This document shows, one piece after another, positions 37,903 through 45,680 of a stretch of DNA of 64,000 bases. The DNA is from Deltaproteobacteria bacterium RIFCSPHIGHO2_02_FULL_40_28 (GTDB lineage Bacteria; UBA10199; 2-12-FULL-40-28): contig MGRJ01000024.1 of NCBI GenBank assembly GCA_001798135.1, forward strand, positions 1-64,000. The letters are read 5' to 3'. The notes under the pieces are model-generated. The model was not told the origin of the DNA. It made no database searches and saw only the letters and a list, made by a program, of their open reading frames with translations. Made by a program: the position numbers and the translations under genes. The stretch's first letter is position 1. The number at the start of each line of letters is the position of its first letter.

Positions 37903-38586
37903 ATGTCAAAAAAAATTCTTGTTGTAGCTCCCCATCCAGACGATGAAACTTTAGGTGTTGGTGGCTCCCTGTTTGGTCATAAAAACCAGGGGCATTCTAT
38001 TCACTGGCTTATCATGAGCGAGGCTACAAAAGAAGTTGGTTTTTCGGACGATTTTATTCGTCAAAGAAAAACAGAAATAAAACAGGTTTCTTTGCTCTAT
38101 GGTTTTGCTTCGACAACGGAGCTCCCTTTTCTAGCAACCCGGCTTGATACTTACCCCATGGGAAAAATGATTGAAGAAGTTTCTAAGGTTTTTCGAAAAA
38201 TAGAGCCCGAAATTATTTATCTTCCCCACTATGGGGATGTGCATTCGGACCATCGTATTACTCACCAAGTTGTTGCTGCTTGTTGTAAGCCATTTCGGTT
38301 TCCTTTCATTAAAAAAGTTTTAGCTTATGAAACCCTTTCTGAAACTGATGCTGCCCTTCCTTCGGTTAATGGCTCTGTTTTTTTACCAAATGTTTTTGTT
38401 GATATTTCCAAAACACTAGAAAAGAAAATTGAAGCTCTTACGTTGTACAAATCTGAATTGGCTGCTCACCCTTTTCCCAGAAGCCACGAATCTGTGAAGG
38501 CCCTAGCTCGGTTGCGGGGAGCCGCTTCCAATTTAGCTTTTGCTGAAGCCTTTATGCTCCTCCGGGAAATTAGTTTATCTTCCTAA
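37903..38586 (+). CDS. PIG-L/LmbE-family sugar N-deacetylase
   Basis: The 227-residue protein has the metal-binding PHPDDETLG near the start and YGDVHSDHRITHQ in the middle, the two zinc-ligand motifs of the PIG-L family. Members remove acetyl groups from GlcNAc-type amino sugars, for example in GPI, mycothiol and glycan synthesis. No membrane segment is present, so it is likely cytoplasmic and acts on a soluble or nucleotide-linked sugar. Placement between the radical SAM gene and the HisH-like gene suggests it exposes an amine for further modification. Confidence 0.87.
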   Translation: MSKKILVVAPHPDDETLGVGGSLFGHKNQGHSIHWLIMSEATKEVGFSDDFIRQRKTEIKQVSLLYGFASTTELPFLATRLDTYPMGKMIEEVSKVFRKIEPEIIYLPHYGDVHSDHRITHQVVAACCKPFRFPFIKKVLAYETLSETDAALPSVNGSVFLPNVFVDISKTLEKKIEALTLYKSELAAHPFPRSHESVKALARLRGAASNLAFAEAFMLLREISLSS

Positions 38587-38595
38587 AAAAATTAA

Positions 38596-39225
38596 ATGGG
38601 ACTAACCATTACCATTGTTGATTATGGCATGGGCAATTTAAGTTCAGTTAAGAATGCCTTTGACCACATTGGCGTGCAATCAACCGTTACCAACAAAATT
38701 GACGATTTAAAAAATGCCAGAGCCATTTGTTTGCCTGGAGTGGGTGCTTTTGGCGAAGCGATGACTAATTTAAAAAATCTGAATCTTGTGGACGAACTAA
38801 CCTATCAAGTTGTTCATCAAAAAAAACCTTTTTTGGGTATTTGTTTGGGCATGCAGTTGATTGCAGAAAGTTCCGAAGAAAATGGTTTGCACAAAGGTTT
38901 GGGTTGGATAGATGGCAAGGTTCTTAGAATTCAAACGGATGCCAAACTGCGTCTCCCACATATCGGTTGGAACGATTTACATTTCCCGCGTCAGTCGTTT
39001 TTGTACGAGGGTATGGGCCCTGACAAAAATTTTTATTTTGTGCACAGCTACCAAATGGTTTGTGATCCTCAATGGGTTACGGCGTCTTGTGAGTACGGTG
39101 GGCTTGTAACAGCATCTGTGCAGAAAGAAAATATGGTAGCTACTCAGTTTCATCCTGAAAAAAGTCACGCTAACGGCATGCTTGTTCTTCGTAATTTTAT
39201 CAAATACGCAACTTCTCTATGTTGA
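38596..39225 (+). CDS. hisH: HisH-type glutaminase subunit in a glycan module
   Basis: This class I glutamine amidotransferase releases ammonia from glutamine. The 209-residue protein shows DYGMGNLSSVKNAF, LPGVGAFGEAM, the nucleophile in GICLGMQL and the catalytic His-Glu in QFHPEKS. It is of the HisH type, but no other his genes are present. It is immediately followed by a HisF paralogue and two N-acetyl-sugar amidotransferases. In Pseudomonas and Campylobacter, HisH and HisF paralogues feed ammonia to WbpG/PseA-type enzymes, so that role is inferred. It overlaps the next gene by seven bases. Confidence 0.87.
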   Translation: MGLTITIVDYGMGNLSSVKNAFDHIGVQSTVTNKIDDLKNARAICLPGVGAFGEAMTNLKNLNLVDELTYQVVHQKKPFLGICLGMQLIAESSEENGLHKGLGWIDGKVLRIQTDAKLRLPHIGWNDLHFPRQSFLYEGMGPDKNFYFVHSYQMVCDPQWVTASCEYGGLVTASVQKENMVATQFHPEKSHANGMLVLRNFIKYATSLC

Positions 39226-40031
39226 AGTATCGGCTTATTCCTGTTTTAATTCTTAAAAACGATCGCCTTGTTCAAAGTATTCAGTTCAAACGTTACCTGC
39301 CCATTGGTGGAGCAAAAATTGCAATTGAATTTTTTGTTAACTGGGATGTCGACGAAATTGTTCTCTTGGATATTGATGCAACGTTAAAAAAACGTCAACC
39401 CCAGTTTGACCTCATTTCATTTTTTGCACGGAAATGTTTTGTGCCTTTCACAGTTGGGGGTGGCATTAGTAGCCTTGATGATATTCGTAATGTGATTAAA
39501 GCAGGAGCTGACAAAGTGTGTTTAAATACTGCTGCCATCCGATTCCCAGAACTTATTACCCGTGGTGCCGAGCGCTTTGGCACCCAATGTATTACCATTT
39601 CCATCGATGCTAAAAAAAATTCGCAAGGTGAGTACGAGGTTTATCTTCTCTCTGGGAAAGAGCCTACGGGCATGCATCCGGTGGAGTGGGCTCAAAAAGT
39701 AGAAGCGCTTGGTGCGGGGGAGATCCTGTTGACTTCAATTGAGAGGGATGGTACCAAACAGGGCTATGATTTAGAGCTTACCCGGCAAGTTGCACAGGCT
39801 GTAAGTATTCCAGTTATTGCCTGTGGGGGTGTTGGTCGGATGGAACATTTTGTAGAAGGCATTCTTAAAGGAAGCGCTCATGCTGTGGCCGCTGCCAATA
39901 TTTTTCAGTACACAGAACACAGTACTATCATCGCTAAAGCCTATCTCAAAAAAGCCAATATTGATATTCGCCTTTCTTCCGATGTGACTTATGAAGGATT
40001 TACCATCGATGAAGCAGGGCGTATAACCTAG
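39219..40031 (+). CDS. hisF: HisF-like ammonia-channelling subunit in a glycan module
   Basis: A (beta/alpha)8-barrel protein of the HisF family, 270 residues. Family motifs are VGGGISSLDDIRNVIKAGADKV, ITISIDAKKN and ACGGVGRMEHF. The first-strand Asp of true HisF (IPCLDV) is replaced: here the strand reads IPVLILKN. The second catalytic Asp, in ISIDAK, is kept. Loss of one catalytic residue fits a protein that channels ammonia rather than making imidazole glycerol phosphate. Position beside the amidotransferases supports this. It overlaps the HisH-like gene. Confidence 0.85.
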   Translation: MLKYRLIPVLILKNDRLVQSIQFKRYLPIGGAKIAIEFFVNWDVDEIVLLDIDATLKKRQPQFDLISFFARKCFVPFTVGGGISSLDDIRNVIKAGADKVCLNTAAIRFPELITRGAERFGTQCITISIDAKKNSQGEYEVYLLSGKEPTGMHPVEWAQKVEALGAGEILLTSIERDGTKQGYDLELTRQVAQAVSIPVIACGGVGRMEHFVEGILKGSAHAVAAANIFQYTEHSTIIAKAYLKKANIDIRLSSDVTYEGFTIDEAGRIT

Positions 40032-40041
40032 AAAGAACTCT

Positions 40042-41334
40042 ATGCAATACTGTACACGTTGCCTTTATCCAGAAAATCACCCCATTGGCATTACTTTTGA
40101 TGACCAAGGGGTTTGCAGTGGTTGCCGTGTGCATGAAGAAAAAGACGGCGAAATAAACTGGGAAGAACGGTTGGTAGAATTAAAAACCCTTGTTGACCAG
40201 TACCGCAGTAAAAATAAAAAAGGTTATGATTGTGTGATTCCTGTTAGTGGTAACGGCGATAGTTATTTTGTGACTCATATCCTGAAAAAAGTTTTGGGTC
40301 TTAACCCTCTGTTGGTAACTTACAACATCCAGTACAACACTAAAATTGGCATTCGTAATTTGGCTAATCTTTTAACCAAGCTAGATTGCGACCATCTTCA
40401 GTACACGGTTAATCCCAATCTGGTTAAAAAAATCACTTGGTTGGCCATGCACAAAATGGGTGACATGTACTGGCATTGTTTGGCAGGCGAGCAAACTTTT
40501 CCTGTTCAAATTGCCACCAAAATGGAGATTCCACTTATTGTATGGGGGGTTAATGGCTGGTTGGATCAGGTGGGGATGTTTTCTCATTGGGACAAAGTTG
40601 AAATGACTAAAAAAGTACGCAAGGAACATGGGCTTCGGGGCTTTGATGCCGAATTAATGAGTGACCCAACAACGGGCATTACCCCCAAAGTGATGCAAGC
40701 CTTTATTTATCCGAAGGATGAGGAGCTTGAAAAAGCTCATGTGCGTGGCATTTACTTGGGAAATTTCATTCGGTGGGATGCACAAAAACAAACTGAATTG
40801 ATGATTAAACTTTATGGTTATGAAACTACTGATCAAGAACGAACTTTTAACAAATACGAAACTGTTCACTGTCATTTCAATGCGGGCACTCACGATTACA
40901 TTAAATTTTTGAAGTATGGTTATTCTAAGGTTTATGATCATGCTGCACGTGATATCCGGCTTAAACGCATAATACGCGAGCAGGGCATTAAACTTGTGAA
41001 GGAATACGAAACAAAGCGTCCTCAAGATTTAGATCGATTTCTCGAATGGGTTGGTATGACTGAGAAGGAATTTTTGGACTGTCTTGACTCCCACCGCGAC
41101 CCCCGCATGTGGGAAAAAAATGAGAAGGGTGAATGGAGCCGCAAGGATTCTGTTGTAAATCACATCAAGGACAAGGGGATTGATGTTGTTCGCCTCGATC
41201 TTACTGATCCTCATCCGTATGTTAAAACGCCAAGCCGCGAGCCAGGCCTTGATGACAAACTCATTTTAACGGGGCGCATCTACATGAATGAAAGAAATGA
41301 GTACGCCGTATCTAGTGAAGAGGAACAAAAATAA
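40042..41334 (+). CDS. N-acetyl-sugar amidotransferase homologue with degenerate PP-loop
   Basis: This 430-residue protein belongs to the WbpG/PseA amidotransferase family. It has paired Cys motifs YCTRC (residues 3-7) and CSGC (25-28), likely a zinc site. Its ATP-binding PP-loop reads PVSGNGDSYF (SGNGDS at 69-74) where active members have SGGKDS, so the lysine and a glycine are missing. It may be regulatory, catalytically altered or specific for a different donor. The adjacent gene has the intact motif. The C-terminus extends past the second protein's end. It starts 10 nt after hisF and ends on the first base of the next gene. Confidence 0.82.
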   Translation: MQYCTRCLYPENHPIGITFDDQGVCSGCRVHEEKDGEINWEERLVELKTLVDQYRSKNKKGYDCVIPVSGNGDSYFVTHILKKVLGLNPLLVTYNIQYNTKIGIRNLANLLTKLDCDHLQYTVNPNLVKKITWLAMHKMGDMYWHCLAGEQTFPVQIATKMEIPLIVWGVNGWLDQVGMFSHWDKVEMTKKVRKEHGLRGFDAELMSDPTTGITPKVMQAFIYPKDEELEKAHVRGIYLGNFIRWDAQKQTELMIKLYGYETTDQERTFNKYETVHCHFNAGTHDYIKFLKYGYSKVYDHAARDIRLKRIIREQGIKLVKEYETKRPQDLDRFLEWVGMTEKEFLDCLDSHRDPRMWEKNEKGEWSRKDSVVNHIKDKGIDVVRLDLTDPHPYVKTPSREPGLDDKLILTGRIYMNERNEYAVSSEEEQK

Positions 41335-42440
41335 TGAAGTACTGTAACCGTTGTGTGATGCCCGATACGAAGCCTGGTGTTCGCATTGATGAAAAGGGTG
41401 TGTGTAGTGCGTGCCGTGCTGTGGAGGCAAAAAAATTAATTAATTGGGAAGCCAGACACGAAGAACTCAAGCAAATTTGTGAGGACATTAAGCGAACCAA
41501 CACCTCATGTTACGATGCCATCGTGCCTGTTAGTGGAGGGAAGGACAGTCAGTATCAAGTTTGGATGATGAAGGAAGTATTTAAAATGAATGTGCTGTGC
41601 GTGTGTTTTTCTAATCATCTGCCAACTGAAGAAGGTATTTATAATCTCAATCAAATGGTTGAGGCCTATGGCGTTGACCTTGTAAAGGTAAATGTTAAAA
41701 ACAGCGCATATCGAAAACTGCGTCGTAAAGCTTTTTTTCAAATTGGCGAACCATCGTGGGCAGAACATTGCGGGGTTTTTTCTTCAGTGGCTAATGTGGC
41801 ACTCATTTACAATGTTCCCATCATTATGTGGGGTGAAGATATTGCCGTCGAATTTGGGGGCAAAACATCCAAAGTTCGTAAAGCAGATGCGCGCGATATT
41901 AACCGCAATGATCTTATTAAAGGAAAAAATGTTATCGAATGGTGCGATGAAGATATTTTAGAGTCCGATGTTTTTTTCTTCAAGTATCCAGCCATGGAAG
42001 AGTTTGAAAAAAGAGGAATTAAAAGCTTGTATCTAGGTTATTACCATAATTGGGATGGCAAACTTCACTATGAGCATGTTCAAAAATATGGTTTTCAGCC
42101 TCGGAAAAAAGGGCCGTTAAAAGGCAATTACCTTCATTACGACAATATCGATGAAAAACTCTGTGAGATTTGTATTTGGCTCAAATACATTAAATTTGGT
42201 TTTTGGCGGCCAACAGATCAGTGTTGTTATCAAATCTGGAATGGTCGCATGACGCGAGCTGAAGCGGTAAAAATTGTCAACGAATTAAGCTCCCAATTTC
42301 CAGATGAGTATTTTCAGGACTGGCTCGACTACCACATGATAACCGAAAATCAATTTTGGGAAGTTGTCGAAAAATACAGGAACAAAAATATTTGGGAAAA
42401 GATTGGTGGGGAGTGGCGTCTTAAGTATCCCCTGATATGA
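41334..42440 (+). CDS. N-acetyl-sugar amidotransferase (WbpG/PseA type)
   Basis: The enzyme is expected to activate a sugar acetamido group with ATP and replace its oxygen with nitrogen from HisH/HisF, giving an acetamidino group. The 368-residue product has the Cys pairs YCNRC (3-7) and CSAC (24-27) and an intact PP-loop PVSGGKDSQYQ (SGGKDS at 67-72). The downstream conserved part includes HCGVFSSVANVA and YLGYYHNWDGKLHYEHVQKYGF. It is in tandem with a homologue whose PP-loop is altered. The acceptor may be a legionaminic acid intermediate, by inference. Confidence 0.87.
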   Translation: MKYCNRCVMPDTKPGVRIDEKGVCSACRAVEAKKLINWEARHEELKQICEDIKRTNTSCYDAIVPVSGGKDSQYQVWMMKEVFKMNVLCVCFSNHLPTEEGIYNLNQMVEAYGVDLVKVNVKNSAYRKLRRKAFFQIGEPSWAEHCGVFSSVANVALIYNVPIIMWGEDIAVEFGGKTSKVRKADARDINRNDLIKGKNVIEWCDEDILESDVFFFKYPAMEEFEKRGIKSLYLGYYHNWDGKLHYEHVQKYGFQPRKKGPLKGNYLHYDNIDEKLCEICIWLKYIKFGFWRPTDQCCYQIWNGRMTRAEAVKIVNELSSQFPDEYFQDWLDYHMITENQFWEVVEKYRNKNIWEKIGGEWRLKYPLI

Positions 42441-43081
42441 AAAGACAACAAATTATTTTAATTGGCGGAGGTGGTCACGCTAAAGTGATTATTGATGCCA
42501 TCCAAGCTGGTGAAAAATGGGAAATTGTTGGAGTAATCGATGCAGAGCTTCCCCTGGGTTCAAAAATTGCCGATATAGAAATTATTGGTCGCGATGAGGA
42601 TGTTTTAAAAATTTATAAGAAGGGTATTACTCACGCTTTTATTTCCGTTGGTAGTGTTGAGTCTACGGCTATTCGACGCAAACTTTGTCTCAATTTAAAA
42701 GAAATAGGTTTTAAGTTACCGATTATTATTCATCCATCTGCTCAAGTGTCTTCTTTTGTTACTATCGCAGAAGGAACTTTTATTTCGGCAGGGGCTATTG
42801 TCCAATCAGGAAGTTTTATCAAAGAAAATGTCATCATTAATACAGGGGCCATTGTCGATCATGATTGCTGCATTGGTCAGTTTGCCCATCTTGCACCAGG
42901 AGTTCGTTTAAGTGGAGAAGTGATTATTGGGGATGATACCCTCATTGGTACAGGGACTTCGGTAAAACAAAACATGACCATTGGTCATCATTGTATCATT
43001 GGTGCTGGAAGTGCGGTTGTTTCTCATATCCCTGACAATTCTAAAGCCTACGGTAACCCGTGCCGTATTCATCCTTCATGA
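42437..43081 (+). CDS. legH: LegH/NeuD-type sugar N-acetyltransferase
   Basis: The 214-residue protein has a nucleotide-sugar-binding N-terminal domain (IILIGGGGHAKVIIDAI) and a C-terminal left-handed beta helix of hexapeptide repeats (about 100-210) ending in AYGNPCRIHP. This is the PglD/NeuD/LegH layout. The catalytic base is expected in IVDHDCCIGQFAHLAPG. In this context it probably acetylates the 4-amino group made by LegC. It overlaps the upstream and downstream genes by four bases each. Confidence 0.85.
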   Translation: MKRQQIILIGGGGHAKVIIDAIQAGEKWEIVGVIDAELPLGSKIADIEIIGRDEDVLKIYKKGITHAFISVGSVESTAIRRKLCLNLKEIGFKLPIIIHPSAQVSSFVTIAEGTFISAGAIVQSGSFIKENVIINTGAIVDHDCCIGQFAHLAPGVRLSGEVIIGDDTLIGTGTSVKQNMTIGHHCIIGAGSAVVSHIPDNSKAYGNPCRIHPS

Positions 43082-44109
43082 AACCTGTTTTTATTATTGC
43101 CGAAGCTGGAGTTAATCATAATGGTAATTTTGATTTAGCTTTAAAAATGGTAGAGGTAGCCAAGGAATGTGGTGCTGATGCCATTAAGTTTCAGACTTTT
43201 CAAGCCGAATCACTCGTAGATACTCATGCCCAATTAGCCGATTACCAAAAAAACAATCTTAAAAATAAAACTATTTCACAATATGAAATGTTAAAAGCTC
43301 TTGAGCTTTCTAAAGATAATTTTATTAAACTAAAAAAGAAATCCGACCAAGTTGGTATTTATTTTTTATCTACTCCTTTCGATGAAGAATCAGTTGGTTT
43401 CTTAGAGCCCTTAGTGAATGCTTTTAAGATTTCATCAGGAGATTTAACTCATTATCCCTTACTCAAAAGGGTTTCACAGGGTGATAAACCTGTTATTCTT
43501 TCTACGGGGATGTCTGATTTAGAAGAGGTAAGAAGGGCTTGCCAAGTTTTTTATGGACACAAGTGCAAGTCGGATATTTTAAATCCATTAACTCTCTTGC
43601 ATTGTACAACTAATTATCCTGCATCCTTTGCCGAGGTTAATCTTTTAGCCATGAAAACTCTTAACCAAGAATTAAAGTTATCTGTAGGGTATTCGGATCA
43701 TACTGTAGGTTGCGAGGTGGCCTTAGCAGCTGTAGCTATGGGCGCCTCAATGATTGAAAAACATTTTACTTTGGATTCTTCTATGGAAGGGCCAGATCAT
43801 AAAGCTTCACTTGATCCACTAGCCTTAAAACAATTTATAAAAATAATTCGCGAAATAGAGTTGGCTCTTGGAGATGGTATTAAAAAGCCTATGAATTCTG
43901 AATTGTCCAATCGAAAAATAGCAAGAAGAAGTCTTTATTATTCCAAAAAAATAGATGCTGGCTCTAAAATTTCTGAAAAAGATTTGATAGTCAAACGTCC
44001 TGCCATTGGTCTTAACCCTTTTGATTGGGATAGTATTGTTGGAAAAACTTTAAAAAAATCTGTTAACAAAGATGCGTTGGTGGAGAAAGAAGATTTTGCG
44101 GAGGATTAA
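43078..44109 (+). CDS. legI: LegI, N,N'-diacetyllegionaminate synthase
   Basis: LegI condenses phosphoenolpyruvate with the 2,4-diacetamido hexose to form the nonulosonic acid. The NeuB-family barrel starts EAGVNHNGNFDLAL and has DAIKFQTF, ISSGDLTHYPLL, HCTTNYPA and GYSDHTVGCEVALAA. A C-terminal antifreeze-like SAF domain (about 285-343) follows, as usual. With legB, legC, legH, legG, legF and ptmE in the same operon, the legionaminate assignment is stronger than sialate. ATG43078 overlaps the legH stop as ATGA. Confidence 0.92.
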   Translation: MKPVFIIAEAGVNHNGNFDLALKMVEVAKECGADAIKFQTFQAESLVDTHAQLADYQKNNLKNKTISQYEMLKALELSKDNFIKLKKKSDQVGIYFLSTPFDEESVGFLEPLVNAFKISSGDLTHYPLLKRVSQGDKPVILSTGMSDLEEVRRACQVFYGHKCKSDILNPLTLLHCTTNYPASFAEVNLLAMKTLNQELKLSVGYSDHTVGCEVALAAVAMGASMIEKHFTLDSSMEGPDHKASLDPLALKQFIKIIREIELALGDGIKKPMNSELSNRKIARRSLYYSKKIDAGSKISEKDLIVKRPAIGLNPFDWDSIVGKTLKKSVNKDALVEKEDFAED

Positions 44110-44985
44110 TTGAAAATTGTTATTTTTGGATTGGGCTCTATTGGATTAAGGCATGCTGGTCTTCTGAAGGAGTATGGTGGTCATGAAATAGTTGCCTTTC
44201 GTACGCTGGGTTCTAAAAATGCCATTAATCTAAAAGAAATTTTTAGCTGGGATGAGTTGGATCAATTTAAACCCGAGCTTGCTGTTATTTGTAATCCCAC
44301 CTCTTTACACATTAAAACAGCCATTGAGTGTGTAAAAAGGGGAGTCTTTTTATTCTTGGAGAAGCCCATTGGTTCTAGTGAAGAAGGTCTTGATGAGTTA
44401 GTAGAACTAGTCCAAGCTAAAAAATTAACCACCTATGTGGCTTATATTCTAAGATTTCATCCTGCTATTGCCGAATTAAAGGAAAAAATCAGAAAAGAAA
44501 AATTACTGCATTGTAGAATGGTGTGTTCTTCTTTTTTGCCAGATTGGAGAAAGGGGAGTGATTATAAAAAATCTTACTCAGCTTCAAAGAAAGAAGGTGG
44601 TGGTGTTTTGTTAGATTTATCTCACGAACTTGATATGGCAGACTATCTTTTTAATGGAGTAAAAACCATTGAAGGAAAATTAGGAAAGGCTAGCTCTCTG
44701 ACGGTAGATTCTGAGGATTATGCTGATTTAATTCTTTCTACCTCAGCATGCCCTGTTTCTATTCATCTAAATTATTTCAGCCATCAAACCAAACGTTCAA
44801 TTTTTATCGATACAGAAAGTAATGTTTTTGAAGTGGATTTAATTTCTGGTGATCGTGATGCTTTGTACAAGCGTCAGTGGGATTATTTTTTTGATAATAT
44901 TCGTAATCCAAAAATGATGAATAATTTAATTGAAGCAGCACCTCTTTTTAAACAAATGATTCATTTTAAAGAGAAGGCCTTATGA
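44110..44985 (+). CDS. Gfo/Idh/MocA-family oxidoreductase, PtmF-like
   Basis: The 291-residue protein begins with the Rossmann motif FGLGSIGLRHAGLL and has CNPTSLHIKTA and FLEKPIG, the family's conserved lysine motif. GGGVLLDLSHELDMADYLF lies in the C-terminal domain. Oxidoreductases of this type accompany legionaminic acid genes in Campylobacter (PtmF). The reaction is not certain and the name is by position only. It starts with TTG directly after the legI stop and overlaps the legF start. Confidence 0.78.
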   Translation: MKIVIFGLGSIGLRHAGLLKEYGGHEIVAFRTLGSKNAINLKEIFSWDELDQFKPELAVICNPTSLHIKTAIECVKRGVFLFLEKPIGSSEEGLDELVELVQAKKLTTYVAYILRFHPAIAELKEKIRKEKLLHCRMVCSSFLPDWRKGSDYKKSYSASKKEGGGVLLDLSHELDMADYLFNGVKTIEGKLGKASSLTVDSEDYADLILSTSACPVSIHLNYFSHQTKRSIFIDTESNVFEVDLISGDRDALYKRQWDYFFDNIRNPKMMNNLIEAAPLFKQMIHFKEKAL

Positions 44986-45680
44986 ATATTTTAGTAACCA
45001 TTGCAGGTCGTGGGGGATCCAAGGGGGTTCCAGATAAAAACATAAGACCTCTTGCAGGCAAGCCCCTTATTGCTCATAGCATTGAGCAAGCCAAAAAATG
45101 GGGAAGGGCTAAGCATATTGTTGTTAGTTCAGATTCTCAGAAAATTATAGAGGTAGCAAAAAAGTATGGAGCCCTTGCTCCCTTTGTAAGGCCAAATGAA
45201 TTGGCAGGGGATACAGCTGATAAATTATCTGTTATCCGTCATGCTTTAGAGGAATCTGAAAAGAAGTATGAAACGAAGTATGATTTAGTTGTTGATATGG
45301 ATATTACAGCCCCCTTACGGAAAAAGAATGACCTTGAAAATATGTATCAACTTTTCATTCAAAAAAAACCAAAACTTATTTTTAGTGTCGTGACCGCACA
45401 TAAAAATCCTTATTTCAATATGGTGGAACTAGAAAATGGTGTTGCCAGGCTATGTAAACATCTTAATTCTCCGATTACAAGAAGGCAGGATGCTCCAAAA
45501 GTATATGCCATGAATGCCTCGCTTTATTTTTATCACCCCGATTTTCTTAAAACTAACCCCAAAAGCCTTTTTACAGATCAAACTCTGATTTACGAGATGG
45601 ATGATGTTTCAGGTATTGATATCGATCGTGAAATTGATTTTCAGTTGGTGGAATTTTTAATGCAGAAAGGGCTATGTTAG
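44982..45680 (+). CDS. legF: LegF, CMP-legionaminate cytidylyltransferase
   Basis: The enzyme activates the nonulosonic acid with CTP, giving the CMP-sugar donor. The 232-residue product has the NeuA/LegF signature AGRGGSKGVPDKNIRPLAGKPL, the metal site around DLVVDMDITAPLR and QDAPKVYAMNASLYFY. It closes the legionaminic acid pathway begun at legB. The four-base overlap with the previous gene and a seven-base overlap with the next keep it in the operon. It could accept related nonulosonic acids. Confidence 0.9.
   Translation: MNILVTIAGRGGSKGVPDKNIRPLAGKPLIAHSIEQAKKWGRAKHIVVSSDSQKIIEVAKKYGALAPFVRPNELAGDTADKLSVIRHALEESEKKYETKYDLVVDMDITAPLRKKNDLENMYQLFIQKKPKLIFSVVTAHKNPYFNMVELENGVARLCKHLNSPITRRQDAPKVYAMNASLYFYHPDFLKTNPKSLFTDQTLIYEMDDVSGIDIDREIDFQLVEFLMQKGLC

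Noticed and set aside
38596-40031. HisH and HisF as histidine biosynthesis genes
   Set aside because: No other his genes are nearby, HisF has lost its first-strand Asp, and both sit directly before sugar amidotransferases.
40654-41025. Minus-strand 123-codon ORF
   Set aside because: It lies fully inside the first amidotransferase gene and shows no domain or ribosome site.
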